A stretch of DNA of 60,133 nucleotides from Woeseiaceae bacterium (GTDB lineage: Bacteria > Pseudomonadota > Gammaproteobacteria > Steroidobacterales > Woeseiaceae). The notes under the pieces are model-generated. The model was given only the letters and a program-made list of their open reading frames with translations, was not told where the DNA came from and did not search any database. The DNA lies in contig JASJBG010000006.1 of assembly GCA_030066625.1 (NCBI GenBank), forward strand, positions 1-60,133, given 5' to 3'. A program made the position numbers and the translations under genes. This document shows, piece by piece, positions 27,197-34,867 of this stretch. How positions within the stretch are numbered: position 1 is the first letter of the stretch; each line of letters opens with the position of its first letter.

Positions 27197-29635
27197 CTAT
27201 TCATATCGAAGTGCGAGTACGGGTCGCGACGTTGCCGCGCGACCTGCCTGCGTTGCGATCGTGATCCACGCGGCCGCGAGAGCAACCAGCGCGGCGGCTA
27301 TGAACAGCCACGCCCACTCGCCGAACGGCGCCTTGTAGACGAAGCGATTCAGCCACTGGTTCATGAAGTAGTAGGCAACCGGCCAGGCGATGACGTTGGC
27401 CAACAGCACGAGCTTCGTGAAGTCCGAGGTCAGGAGCAGCACGATGTCCGAGACCGAGGCGCCCATCACCTTGCGTATGCCGATCTCCTTCGTGCGCCGC
27501 TCGGTCGTGAACGAAGCCAGGCCGAACAGTCCAAGCGTTGCCACGAAAATCGCGAACGCCGAGAACACCGCAAACATCTTCGCCTGCTTGGCCTCGGCCC
27601 GGTAGCGGGCGTCGAAGCGATCGTCGAGGAACTGCCAGTTCGATGGCTCGTCCGGGACCATGCGCTGCCAGACTGCCTCCAGGTGGTCGATCGCCGCGCG
27701 GTAGTCGCCCGGTGCAAGCTTCACGGACAGGTTGCGCTGGTAATTCGGGTTGGGTTCGGCGTAGACCGTGGCTTTCTTCTCGTCGTGCAGCGACGAGAAG
27801 TGGATATCCGGAATGACGCCGACGATCTCCCGGTCCACGAACATGTCGAGTTCACGGCTCATCGGCTGGCGAATGACCTTGCCCAGGGAATCCTCGGGCG
27901 TCCAGCCGAAACGGCGTGCCGCGGACTCGTTGAGGATCGCGTAGCCCTTCGTAACCGGGTCTTCGGCGGTTGGCATCTCGATGCGAACCTCGTTGTCTCG
28001 GAACGGCCGGCCCGCCAGGAACTCAACGTCGTAGTGCTCGAACCAGTGAGCGTCGACCTTGATGTCCGAGAGCCCCTGCACCGTGTCGAGCGTGACCTGC
28101 TCGCCTTCTGCTACGTAACCGGAGCCGTCGAGGTTCTGCATGCTCGGCACGCGCGACGAGTACACAACCGATTCGATGCCCGGGTGCGATTCGAGCTCGG
28201 CGCGCATCGGCTGATAGGTCTCCCAAAGGTCCGCGAAGAACGGCAGCCGCATGACGACGTTTCGCTCCTTGTCGTAGCCCAGGTCGATCGTGCGTGCGTA
28301 GTGCATCTGTGCCATGACGACGCCCGTGGCGATTAGCAGCGCGATCGACGTGGCGAACTGGAATACAACCAGCACGCGTCGCAGCATGGCGGAGCCGCCG
28401 CCCGACGCGGCGCCCTTCAGGACGACGACGGGGCGGAAGTGCGACAGGTAAAACGCCGGGTAGCTGCCCGCGAACAGTCCGACCAGCAGCGTGCCAGCGG
28501 TCAGCGTCAGCAGCGTTGCGGGGTCGAGCAGCGAGAAGCTCAGCGGCTTTTCCAGAAACGCCGCGAACGACGGCAGGATCAATTCCACGAGCGCCACGGC
28601 GAGCAGCATTGCGAATGCCGTCAGCAGTACCGATTCGCCGAGGAACTGCGCGATGAGCTGGCTGCGGTCGGCGCCAACGACCTTGCGGACGCCGACTTCC
28701 TTCGCGCGCTGTGTCGAGCGCGCGGTCGTCAGGTTCATGAAGTTGATGCACGCGATCAGCAGCACGACAAAGGCGACGGCCGAGAATGTGTACACGACGG
28801 CGTGGCTGCCGTTCGTGCGCCACTCGGCGTCACGGTTCGACGTCAGGTGAATATCGGTCAGGGCCTGCAGACCCAGCCGCTCGCCCTCGGGCGAATCTTC
28901 GCCACGATGCTTGATCATGAAGTCGGTGAAGCGCGACTCGAGGTCCGCGGCGTCGTAGCCCTCGGGCAGGCGCAGGTAGGTGAAATAGTTGTTGCTGCCC
29001 CAGTTCTCGAGCTGCTCCGGACCCATCATCATTGGGATCATCGCGATCGAGCCTATGACCTCGAGCTTCATGTGGGTGTTGTCCGGCAGGTCGCGGATGA
29101 CGGCCGTAATGGTCAGGTCTGCCTGCCCCATGATGTTGAGGGTCTTTCCGATCGGGTCTTCGTTGCCGAAGTAGCGATCGACGGCGCGCTCGGTCAGGAC
29201 GAGATTGGTCGGCCGTGCGAGCGCGGTCTCCGGGTCGCCGCTGATGAACTCGAGGTTGAAGAACTCGAACCAGTTCGAGTCCGCGATGATCATGTTCTCT
29301 TCCTGGAACGACACCTCGTTGCGGCTCAGCGCGATCTGCCCCGGCTGCATTGCACGCGTGATGTCTTCGATCTCGGGGAAGTCCTCCGCGAGCAGCGGTG
29401 CGATCGGCGGTGCGACCCGGACCAGCTGCAGGTCGTTGGAGAAGAAATCACGGGTTACGCGGTGAATACGGTCTGCGTCCGTCCAGTGACTGTCGTAGGA
29501 GAGCTCCCAGCGCACGAACAGCGTGATGATGATGCAGCACGCGAGGCCGATCGCCAGGCCGACGATATTGATCGCGCTGAACAGGCCATTGCCCGTGATG
29601 TTCCTGAGCGCGATCTTGAGGTAGTTGCTAAGCAT
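27197..29635 (-). CDS. MacB/FtsX-type ABC transporter permease
   Basis: An 812-aa permease with the duplicated MacB_PCD-FtsX layout. An N-terminal membrane helix (LFSAINIVGLAIGLACCIIIT) is followed by a periplasmic domain, then three helices with the RAKEVGVRKVVGADRSQL coupling segment. A second copy follows, with helix, periplasmic domain and RRTKEIGIRKVMGASVSDI plus three helices. Unlike E. coli MacB, the ATPase is a separate protein. These transporters work by mechanotransmission on periplasmic substrates (peptides, antibiotics, lipids). Its ATG overlaps the ATPase stop by eight bases. The substrate is unknown. Confidence 0.92.
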   Translation of the reverse strand: MLSNYLKIALRNITGNGLFSAINIVGLAIGLACCIIITLFVRWELSYDSHWTDADRIHRVTRDFFSNDLQLVRVAPPIAPLLAEDFPEIEDITRAMQPGQIALSRNEVSFQEENMIIADSNWFEFFNLEFISGDPETALARPTNLVLTERAVDRYFGNEDPIGKTLNIMGQADLTITAVIRDLPDNTHMKLEVIGSIAMIPMMMGPEQLENWGSNNYFTYLRLPEGYDAADLESRFTDFMIKHRGEDSPEGERLGLQALTDIHLTSNRDAEWRTNGSHAVVYTFSAVAFVVLLIACINFMNLTTARSTQRAKEVGVRKVVGADRSQLIAQFLGESVLLTAFAMLLAVALVELILPSFAAFLEKPLSFSLLDPATLLTLTAGTLLVGLFAGSYPAFYLSHFRPVVVLKGAASGGGSAMLRRVLVVFQFATSIALLIATGVVMAQMHYARTIDLGYDKERNVVMRLPFFADLWETYQPMRAELESHPGIESVVYSSRVPSMQNLDGSGYVAEGEQVTLDTVQGLSDIKVDAHWFEHYDVEFLAGRPFRDNEVRIEMPTAEDPVTKGYAILNESAARRFGWTPEDSLGKVIRQPMSRELDMFVDREIVGVIPDIHFSSLHDEKKATVYAEPNPNYQRNLSVKLAPGDYRAAIDHLEAVWQRMVPDEPSNWQFLDDRFDARYRAEAKQAKMFAVFSAFAIFVATLGLFGLASFTTERRTKEIGIRKVMGASVSDIVLLLTSDFTKLVLLANVIAWPVAYYFMNQWLNRFVYKAPFGEWAWLFIAAALVALAAAWITIATQAGRAATSRPVLALRYE

Positions 29636-30335
29636 GGCGGACCTCTTTTTCCTGCTGCAGGTTGACGACATTCTCGGAGAGCACCCGGCCGTCGAGCATG
29701 TGCACGACGCGGCCGGCGTGGTCGGCATGACCGGGGTCGTGAGTCACCATGACGATCGTTGTGCCGTCGGCGTTCAGCTGGCCGAGCAGGTCGAGGACCT
29801 CCTCGCCATTGGTCGTGTCGAGGTTGCCGGTCGGCTCGTCAGCCAGGATCAGCTTCGGGTTCGTGACGACGGCCCGGGCAACCGCGACGCGCTGCTGCTG
29901 GCCGCCGGACAGTTGCTGCGGCCGGTGCTCGGCGCGGTGTGCGATGTTGACTCGCTCGAGGACCTCCTGGACGCGCTTCGCGCGGTCGGCTGCCGGGATC
30001 TTCTGGTACAGGAGCGGCAGTTCGACGTTCTCGGCCACCGAGAGCTCGTCGATCAGGTTGAAGCTCTGGAAGATGAAGCCGATGTTCGCCTTGCGCAGGT
30101 TCGCAAGCTCACGCTCCGAGCGACCGGAGACCTCGGTGCCGGCGAAGGTGTAGCGCCCCGAGTTCGGCGTATCCAGCATGCCGAGGATGTTCAGCATCGT
30201 CGACTTGCCGCAGCCGGAGGGTCCCATGACGGCGATGAATTCGCCCTGGCTTATTTCGAGGTTGACCTGGTTGAGCGCCGTCGTTTCGACGTCCGCCGTG
30301 CGGTAAACCTTGGATACATCGTGTAGTTCGATCAT
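29628..30335 (-). CDS. ABC transporter ATP-binding protein (LolD/MacB-like)
   Basis: A 235-aa ABC ATPase. Walker A is GPSGCGKST, the Q-loop is IFQSFNLID, the signature is [15 protein letters not shown], Walker B is [12 protein letters not shown] and the H-loop is MVTHDP. The pattern is that of the MacB/LolD/FtsE group, which partners FtsX-like permeases. An AGGGGAAG ribosome binding site precedes the ATG at 30335. The adaptor gene lies 28 bases upstream and the permease gene overlaps downstream, so all three proteins form one tripartite exporter in the inner membrane. Confidence 0.95.
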   Translation of the reverse strand: MIELHDVSKVYRTADVETTALNQVNLEISQGEFIAVMGPSGCGKSTMLNILGMLDTPNSGRYTFAGTEVSGRSERELANLRKANIGFIFQSFNLIDELSVAENVELPLLYQKIPAADRAKRVQEVLERVNIAHRAEHRPQQLSGGQQQRVAVARAVVTNPKLILADEPTGNLDTTNGEEVLDLLGQLNADGTTIVMVTHDPGHADHAGRVVHMLDGRVLSENVVNLQQEKEVRHA

Positions 30336-30363
30336 TGTGCTTCCCCTGACAATGGGTAGTGAA

Positions 30364-31641
30364 TTACTGGTCGATAAACAGTCGATCGACCGTGATGAAG
30401 TTGGAGTACGAGGAGATGATGACTTCGTCGCCGTCAACGAGACCGCCCACGACCTCGATGCTGTTCGGGTTGCGGCGACCGAACTTGACCTCGCGCCGCG
30501 TCGCGACGCGGCCATCGGGCCCGAGTACGAACACCCAGGCCCCACCCGTATCATTGAAGAACGGCCCGTTCGCCAGCAGCGTTGCTTCCTCGGCGATGTC
30601 GCCGAGCACCAGCCGCATCTGCAGCGTCTGACCGCGACGAATGTCCCGCGGTGCCCCGTTGACGAAGCGCAGGTCGACCTCGAACTGTGACGCCTGCACC
30701 TCCGGGTAGACCTTGCTGACCTCGAGTTCGAAGCGTTCGCCCGCGACGTCAAGTTCGGCGCGCTGACCGATTCGCACGCGGTTCAGGTAGAACTCGTTGA
30801 CCAGCGCAGTCGTCTTGAAACGGTCGACGTCGTCGATCTGGCCGAGCCGCTCACCGCGTGCCTTGGACTCGCCGATCTCGGCGTTCATCGACGTCAGCTG
30901 GCCGGCGCGCGGTGCTCGCACCAGCAGGTTCTCGAGGTTCGAGCGTGCGAGCGTCAGGTTCTTCTCGAGCTGGTCGACCGAGGCGCGCAGCTGTTCGATC
31001 TGGGCGAGGCGGATGCGCTCGTCCTGCGCCTGGCTTTCCTGTGTGACACCGCGACGGTTGCGCCAGTAGGCGAGCTCGTCGCGCGCGTCTTCGTATTCGT
31101 TTTTCGAAATGAACTGGTTGCCTTCGAGCTCTTCGTAGCGCTGCACCAGGCGTTCGAGCTTGGCGATCTGGAAGTCGATCTCGATCAGCTCGCTCTTGAG
31201 GCTCAGGCGATTCTGCTCGATGGCGAGTTCGGTATTGCGCAGGTTGTTGAGCTGCTCGCTGACCTCGGCTTCGCGAGCGATGACGTCGAGCTGCAGCGAC
31301 GTATTTGACAGTTCGATCAGCGGCTGGTCCTCCTCGACAAAGGCGCCTTCCTCGACGAGCACGCGCTCGACGCGGCCGCCTTCGATGGCATCGAGATAGA
31401 CGCTGCGCTCCGGCTCCACGCTCGCACGGAGCGGGATGTAGTCTTCGTAGACGCCGAGCGACACCGTCGCCGTGCGGATGCGCTGGCCGTCGAGCGTGTA
31501 GGACGTGGACTTGTCGGCCGTGGCCCAGAGCACGAGGGCGACGACGGCCGCGGCGGCGGCTCCGCCGATCACGAGCCGGCGATGCGACTGCGGACGTTCG
31601 ATCTTGCGGTCCATGCCGGTGTTTTGTGGGTGAGTGTTCAT
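30364..31641 (-). CDS. Efflux adaptor (HlyD/MacA-like membrane fusion protein)
   Basis: A 425-aa adaptor with one N-terminal transmembrane helix (RRLVIGGAAAAAVVALVLW). It has a lipoyl half (AIEGGRVERVLVEEGAFVEEDQPLIEL), a long coiled-coil hairpin (about residues 115-235) and the second half LVRAPRAGQLTSMNAEIGESKARGE. It would bridge the ABC permease to an outer-membrane channel. The first ATG (31641) lies about two bases after the expected start of the sigma-54 transcript, with no ribosome binding site. Translation may therefore be leaderless, or begin at the ATG at 31614 (MDRKIERPQS). Confidence 0.88.
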   Translation of the reverse strand: MNTHPQNTGMDRKIERPQSHRRLVIGGAAAAAVVALVLWATADKSTSYTLDGQRIRTATVSLGVYEDYIPLRASVEPERSVYLDAIEGGRVERVLVEEGAFVEEDQPLIELSNTSLQLDVIAREAEVSEQLNNLRNTELAIEQNRLSLKSELIEIDFQIAKLERLVQRYEELEGNQFISKNEYEDARDELAYWRNRRGVTQESQAQDERIRLAQIEQLRASVDQLEKNLTLARSNLENLLVRAPRAGQLTSMNAEIGESKARGERLGQIDDVDRFKTTALVNEFYLNRVRIGQRAELDVAGERFELEVSKVYPEVQASQFEVDLRFVNGAPRDIRRGQTLQMRLVLGDIAEEATLLANGPFFNDTGGAWVFVLGPDGRVATRREVKFGRRNPNSIEVVGGLVDGDEVIISSYSNFITVDRLFIDQ

Positions 31642-31653
31642 GCCATGAATAGG

Positions 31654-31670
31654 AGCAAGCGGCGTGCCAA
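31654..31670 (-). promoter_or_regulatory. Sigma-54 (RpoN) promoter of the efflux operon
   Basis: Reading leftward, the sequence TTGGCACGCCGCTTGCT matches the RpoN consensus TGGCACG-N4-TTGCW at every fixed position. The -24 GG is at 31667-31668 and the -12 GC at 31655-31656, placing the transcription start near 31643, just before the adaptor gene. The neighbouring divergent regulator has the GAFTGA loop required for activating this sigma factor. Confidence 0.88.
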
Positions 31671-31720
31671 GTCGGGGGCCATAAAAATCAGTGCCTTACG
31701 GCATCCGGCATCGAAGAAAG

Positions 31721-31756
31721 TGTCCGATATCGCAAACAAGTGATCGATTTCGAACA
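31721..31756. promoter_or_regulatory. Two tandem dyads, likely activator (UAS) sites
   Basis: Two related 16-bp near-palindromes lie at 31721-31736 (TGTCCGATATCGCAAA) and 31741-31756 (TGATCGATTTCGAACA). They are identical at 11 of 16 positions and exactly 20 bp apart, two helical turns. The second has half-sites TGATCGA and TCGAACA. Their centres lie about 85 and 105 bases upstream of the predicted sigma-54 start site, the normal place for an NtrC-type activator, and just before the regulator's own gene, which would allow autoregulation. Confidence 0.65.
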
Positions 31757-31780
31757 CCTGGCTCGCTACCCTTCGGTGCT

Positions 31781-33118
31781 GTGACCATCGATGCCACGAT
31801 TCTTGTCGTTGACGACGACCCGGACGTCCTGACGGCGGCGCGCCTGCTGCTGCGCCAGCATTTCTCGAGCGTAGTGACGAGCGAGGACCCCGAGTCGATT
31901 CCCGGGCTGATGGCAAAGCAACAGATCGACGTGTTCCTGATCGACATGAACTTCGCGATCGGCCGGAACACGGGTGCCGAGGGCCTCAAGTGGCTCAACG
32001 TGATCCTCGGCGAGGACCCGGATGCGGTTGTCATACTGATGACGGCCTTCGGCGACCTCAATACCGCGGTGCAGGCCATGCGCGAGGGTGCCGCCGACTT
32101 CGTTTTGAAGCCTTGGCAGAACGACAAGCTCGTGGCGACACTCCGGGTCGCCTCGGAGCTCCGGCAAACGCGGGCCACGGTAACGGCCCTGTCCGAGGCG
32201 CCGCCCGAGACCGAGATGATTGCCGGCGCCCCGGCCATGCAGGAAGTCCTGAAAATAGTCAGCCGCGTCGCCCCGACCGACGCGACGGTGCTGGTCCGCG
32301 GCGAGAACGGCACCGGCAAGGAACTGGTGGCACGAGCGCTGCATCGTCAATCGCGCCGGGCCGACCGCGCCCTCGTCGCCGTCGATCTCGGCGCCGTTGC
32401 GGAGAACCTGTTCGAGAGCGAGCTGTTCGGCCATCGTGCCGGCGCGTTCACGGGTGCCGATCGAGACCGGTCGGGGCGTTTCCAGGCGGCCGACGGCGGG
32501 ACGCTGTTCCTCGATGAGATCGGCAACCTGCCGCTGCCGCTGCAAAACAAGCTGCTTAGAGTCCTGGAGACCCGCGAAGTGACGCCGCTCGGCAGCGACC
32601 AGCTTGTGTCGGTCGACGTACGGCTGATCGCCGCGACCAACCGGCCGCTCGAGGAACTGGTCGAGCAGGGCGAGTTCCGTGAAGACTTGCTGTACCGCAT
32701 CAACACCATCGAGATCCGACTGCCGCCGCTGCGCGAGCGTCTCGAGGACCTGCCCGCGCTGGTCGATCACTTCATTGATCAGTCCGCACGCAAGTATCGG
32801 CTTGCGCCGAAAACGGTCAGCCCGGCCGCGCGACGCGAGCTCGAGCGGCATCGCTGGCCCGGCAACGTGCGCGAGCTCTCGCACGCCGTCGAGCGCGCCG
32901 TCATCCTGGCCGACGGCGACCAGCTCGAGCCCGCCGACTTCAGCCTGCTGTCGCAATCCGCCGCGGCCGAGCCAACGTCGCTGAATCTCGAGGCCAACGA
33001 GCGCAAACTCGTCGAAACCGCGATCCAGGAGGCGGGTGGCAATATCTCGCACGCGGCCAGCGCGCTCGGCATTACCCGTGCGGCGCTGTACCGACGCATC
33101 GAGAAGCACGGGCTGTGA
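31781..33118 (+). CDS. Sigma-54-dependent response regulator, NtrC family
   Basis: A 445-aa response regulator with three domains. The receiver (1-120) has Asp11/Asp12, phosphoacceptor Asp55 (VFLIDMNF), Thr88 and Lys110. The AAA+ domain (about 145-375) has Walker A GENGTGKE (174-181), the sigma-54 contact loop GAFTGA (221-226) and LFLDEIGNLP. A Fis-type helix-turn-helix forms the C-terminus (ASALGITRAALYRRIEKH). I start it at GTG 31781, immediately before the receiver, since upstream codons run through the predicted operators. It should activate the divergent efflux operon. The kinase gene overlaps its stop as GTGA. Confidence 0.93.
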   Translation: MTIDATILVVDDDPDVLTAARLLLRQHFSSVVTSEDPESIPGLMAKQQIDVFLIDMNFAIGRNTGAEGLKWLNVILGEDPDAVVILMTAFGDLNTAVQAMREGAADFVLKPWQNDKLVATLRVASELRQTRATVTALSEAPPETEMIAGAPAMQEVLKIVSRVAPTDATVLVRGENGTGKELVARALHRQSRRADRALVAVDLGAVAENLFESELFGHRAGAFTGADRDRSGRFQAADGGTLFLDEIGNLPLPLQNKLLRVLETREVTPLGSDQLVSVDVRLIAATNRPLEELVEQGEFREDLLYRINTIEIRLPPLRERLEDLPALVDHFIDQSARKYRLAPKTVSPAARRELERHRWPGNVRELSHAVERAVILADGDQLEPADFSLLSQSAAAEPTSLNLEANERKLVETAIQEAGGNISHAASALGITRAALYRRIEKHGL

Positions 33119-34425
33119 AGCAACGATTCCGGCAGCGGTTCCGCTGGCTCACGGTTCTGCAGGTCCTGCTGATCGGCGTGACGCTGACGCTGCTCGTGCT
33201 GGCGATCACCAGCACCGATCACGTGGCGGTGCCGATCGTGCTGGCAGCAGGCGTCGTCGTGCAGGTGCTGGTGCTGTTGCACACGGTGCAGTCCCACGTC
33301 GATGCGCTGGAGGACTTCTTTGCGGCCGTGAACTACGAGGACTTCACGCGGCGATTCATCGAAGACGACGTTGACGCCGAACTCAAGGATGCCTTCAACA
33401 AGGTGCTCGAGCGTTTCCAGGACGCGCGCGCAGACCGGGACCTGCAGGCGAGCTACCTCGACACGGTGATTCGGCACGTGCCGGTGCCGTTCATCGCCGT
33501 ACGCGGGGACGGCACGCTGTCGCTCGTCAACAACCCGGCGCGGCGCCTGACCGGATTACCGGGTCTGCGCAATATCGAGGAGCTTGCTTCTATCGACGAA
33601 CGGCTTCCCGCCGAACTCGCGGCGATCGAGGCCGGCCAGCAGCGCTTGATCCAGTCCAGCCTGCGCGGCGTGCCGGTCGAGCTCAGGGTATCGGTCGCCG
33701 AGATCCGGATGGCGGGCGAGGTGGAGCGACTGTATTCGATCGAGAACCTGTCCGGCGAACTGTCCGCTCGCGAATCCAGCGCGTGGCGAAACCTGATCCG
33801 TGTACTCACCCACGAGATCATGAATTCGCTAACGCCGGTTACGAGCCTCGCGCAGACCACGGTTGCCATGCTCGACGATCCGGAAGCGGCGGACGACATC
33901 CGCGAAGCCATAGCGACGATCGGCCGGCGCAGCGAGGGGATGATCGAGTTCGTATCGCGCTATCGGGAGCTCTTGAAGGTCCCGGAGCCGAAGGTCGAGC
34001 TGATCGGTGTACGAACGCTGTTTGATGGCATAGTGACGCTGCTCGCGCCACAGCTCGAGGGCATCGACGTCGATATCGACGTCGTGCCCGAATCGCTCGA
34101 GCTGCATGCCGATCGCCAGCTCGTCGAACAGGTCCTCATCAATCTCGTGAAAAATGCCGCTGAGGCATTGGCCGGCCGCGAAAGCCGCTCTGTTCGGCTG
34201 GCCGCGGCGCTCGACCTGGGTCGCGTCATCCTGAGCGTCAATGACAATGGTCCCGGCATCCCCGACGACGACCTCGACCAGGTGTTCATCCCCTTCTTCA
34301 CGACCAAGCGCGAGGGCAGCGGCATCGGTCTTTCGCTGAGCCGGCAGATCATGACGGCACACGGCGGCGACATCGCTATCGACACGGGCGAGGACGGCAC
34401 CGCGATTCGACTCGTATTTCCTTGA
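33115..34425 (+). CDS. Sensor histidine kinase, NtrB/NtrY-like
   Basis: A 436-aa sensor kinase. Two membrane helices lie at about 11-31 and 38-56 with almost no periplasmic loop between them, then a HAMP/PAS-like region (to about 210). The H-box is VLTHEIMNSLTPVTSL (His233), followed by N-box NLVKNAAEAL, G1 NDNGPGIP, F-box FIPFFTTK and G2 GSGIGLSLS. With so small an external loop it probably senses a membrane or cytoplasmic signal. The GTG at 33115 overlaps the regulator's stop by four bases, so kinase and regulator are coupled partners. Confidence 0.92.
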   Translation: MKQRFRQRFRWLTVLQVLLIGVTLTLLVLAITSTDHVAVPIVLAAGVVVQVLVLLHTVQSHVDALEDFFAAVNYEDFTRRFIEDDVDAELKDAFNKVLERFQDARADRDLQASYLDTVIRHVPVPFIAVRGDGTLSLVNNPARRLTGLPGLRNIEELASIDERLPAELAAIEAGQQRLIQSSLRGVPVELRVSVAEIRMAGEVERLYSIENLSGELSARESSAWRNLIRVLTHEIMNSLTPVTSLAQTTVAMLDDPEAADDIREAIATIGRRSEGMIEFVSRYRELLKVPEPKVELIGVRTLFDGIVTLLAPQLEGIDVDIDVVPESLELHADRQLVEQVLINLVKNAAEALAGRESRSVRLAAALDLGRVILSVNDNGPGIPDDDLDQVFIPFFTTKREGSGIGLSLSRQIMTAHGGDIAIDTGEDGTAIRLVFP

Positions 34426-34867
34426 CCGCGCCGCTCGTTCGCTAGCCCCCGGCCAGCCGTCGGCACCCCCACGAAATACCCTGCGCAGTCGGGCACCACT
34501 CCCGGCTGCCACGGCCCGAGGTCGTTGCAAATACCCCGCCAGTTCGCGCAGACACCAGCGTTTGTGTGGCATAACGATGTTGTTTATTAACTACTAAAGA
34601 CACGTTTTTATGCTCGAAAGAGCATATGAAAAGTTCCCTAGTAGCGTGAAAGCAACGCTATAACTAGTTATTCAAATTGCTAATAACGAAAAAGCGTTTT
34701 GATAACGCAACGATATTTAGCACACGAACGGTGCTGTAGGACATTACCAACACACTTGTTGGAAGAAGGCTTGGGCTTGCCTGGACTCAACGAGTTCGAT
34801 CGGGGCGTAAGCCAATGGTTCCGATCAATGTGGAATGACCCATAGGCATATAACGGAGGGGATGAAC
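34426..34867 (+). promoter_or_regulatory. AT-rich, hairpin-rich leader region before TonB receptor
   Basis: This 442-base gap holds no gene. Between about 34570 and 34730 base composition falls sharply compared with flanking genes. Several inverted repeats occur: TATGCTC-GAAA-GAGCATA (34609-34626), GCGTT-TTGAT-AACGC near 34694-34708, an AGCGT/ACGCT pair near 34643, and CCAACA-CACT-TGTTGG (34747-34762). A weak promoter candidate is TTGCTA (34677) with GATAAC 18 bases later. GGAGGG at 34855-34860 is the ribosome binding site for the receptor. Which elements act as operator, promoter or RNA structure cannot be decided by eye. Confidence 0.5.

Noticed and set aside
31691-31780. Thirty extra N-terminal codons on the NtrC-type regulator
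   Set aside because: The extension begins at GTG, crosses the predicted activator sites, and is not receiver-like; GTG at 31781 begins exactly at the receiver domain.
34609-34626. Intrinsic terminator after the sensor kinase
   Set aside because: The TATGCTC hairpin has no T tract after it on either strand, and it is 180 bases past the kinase stop.
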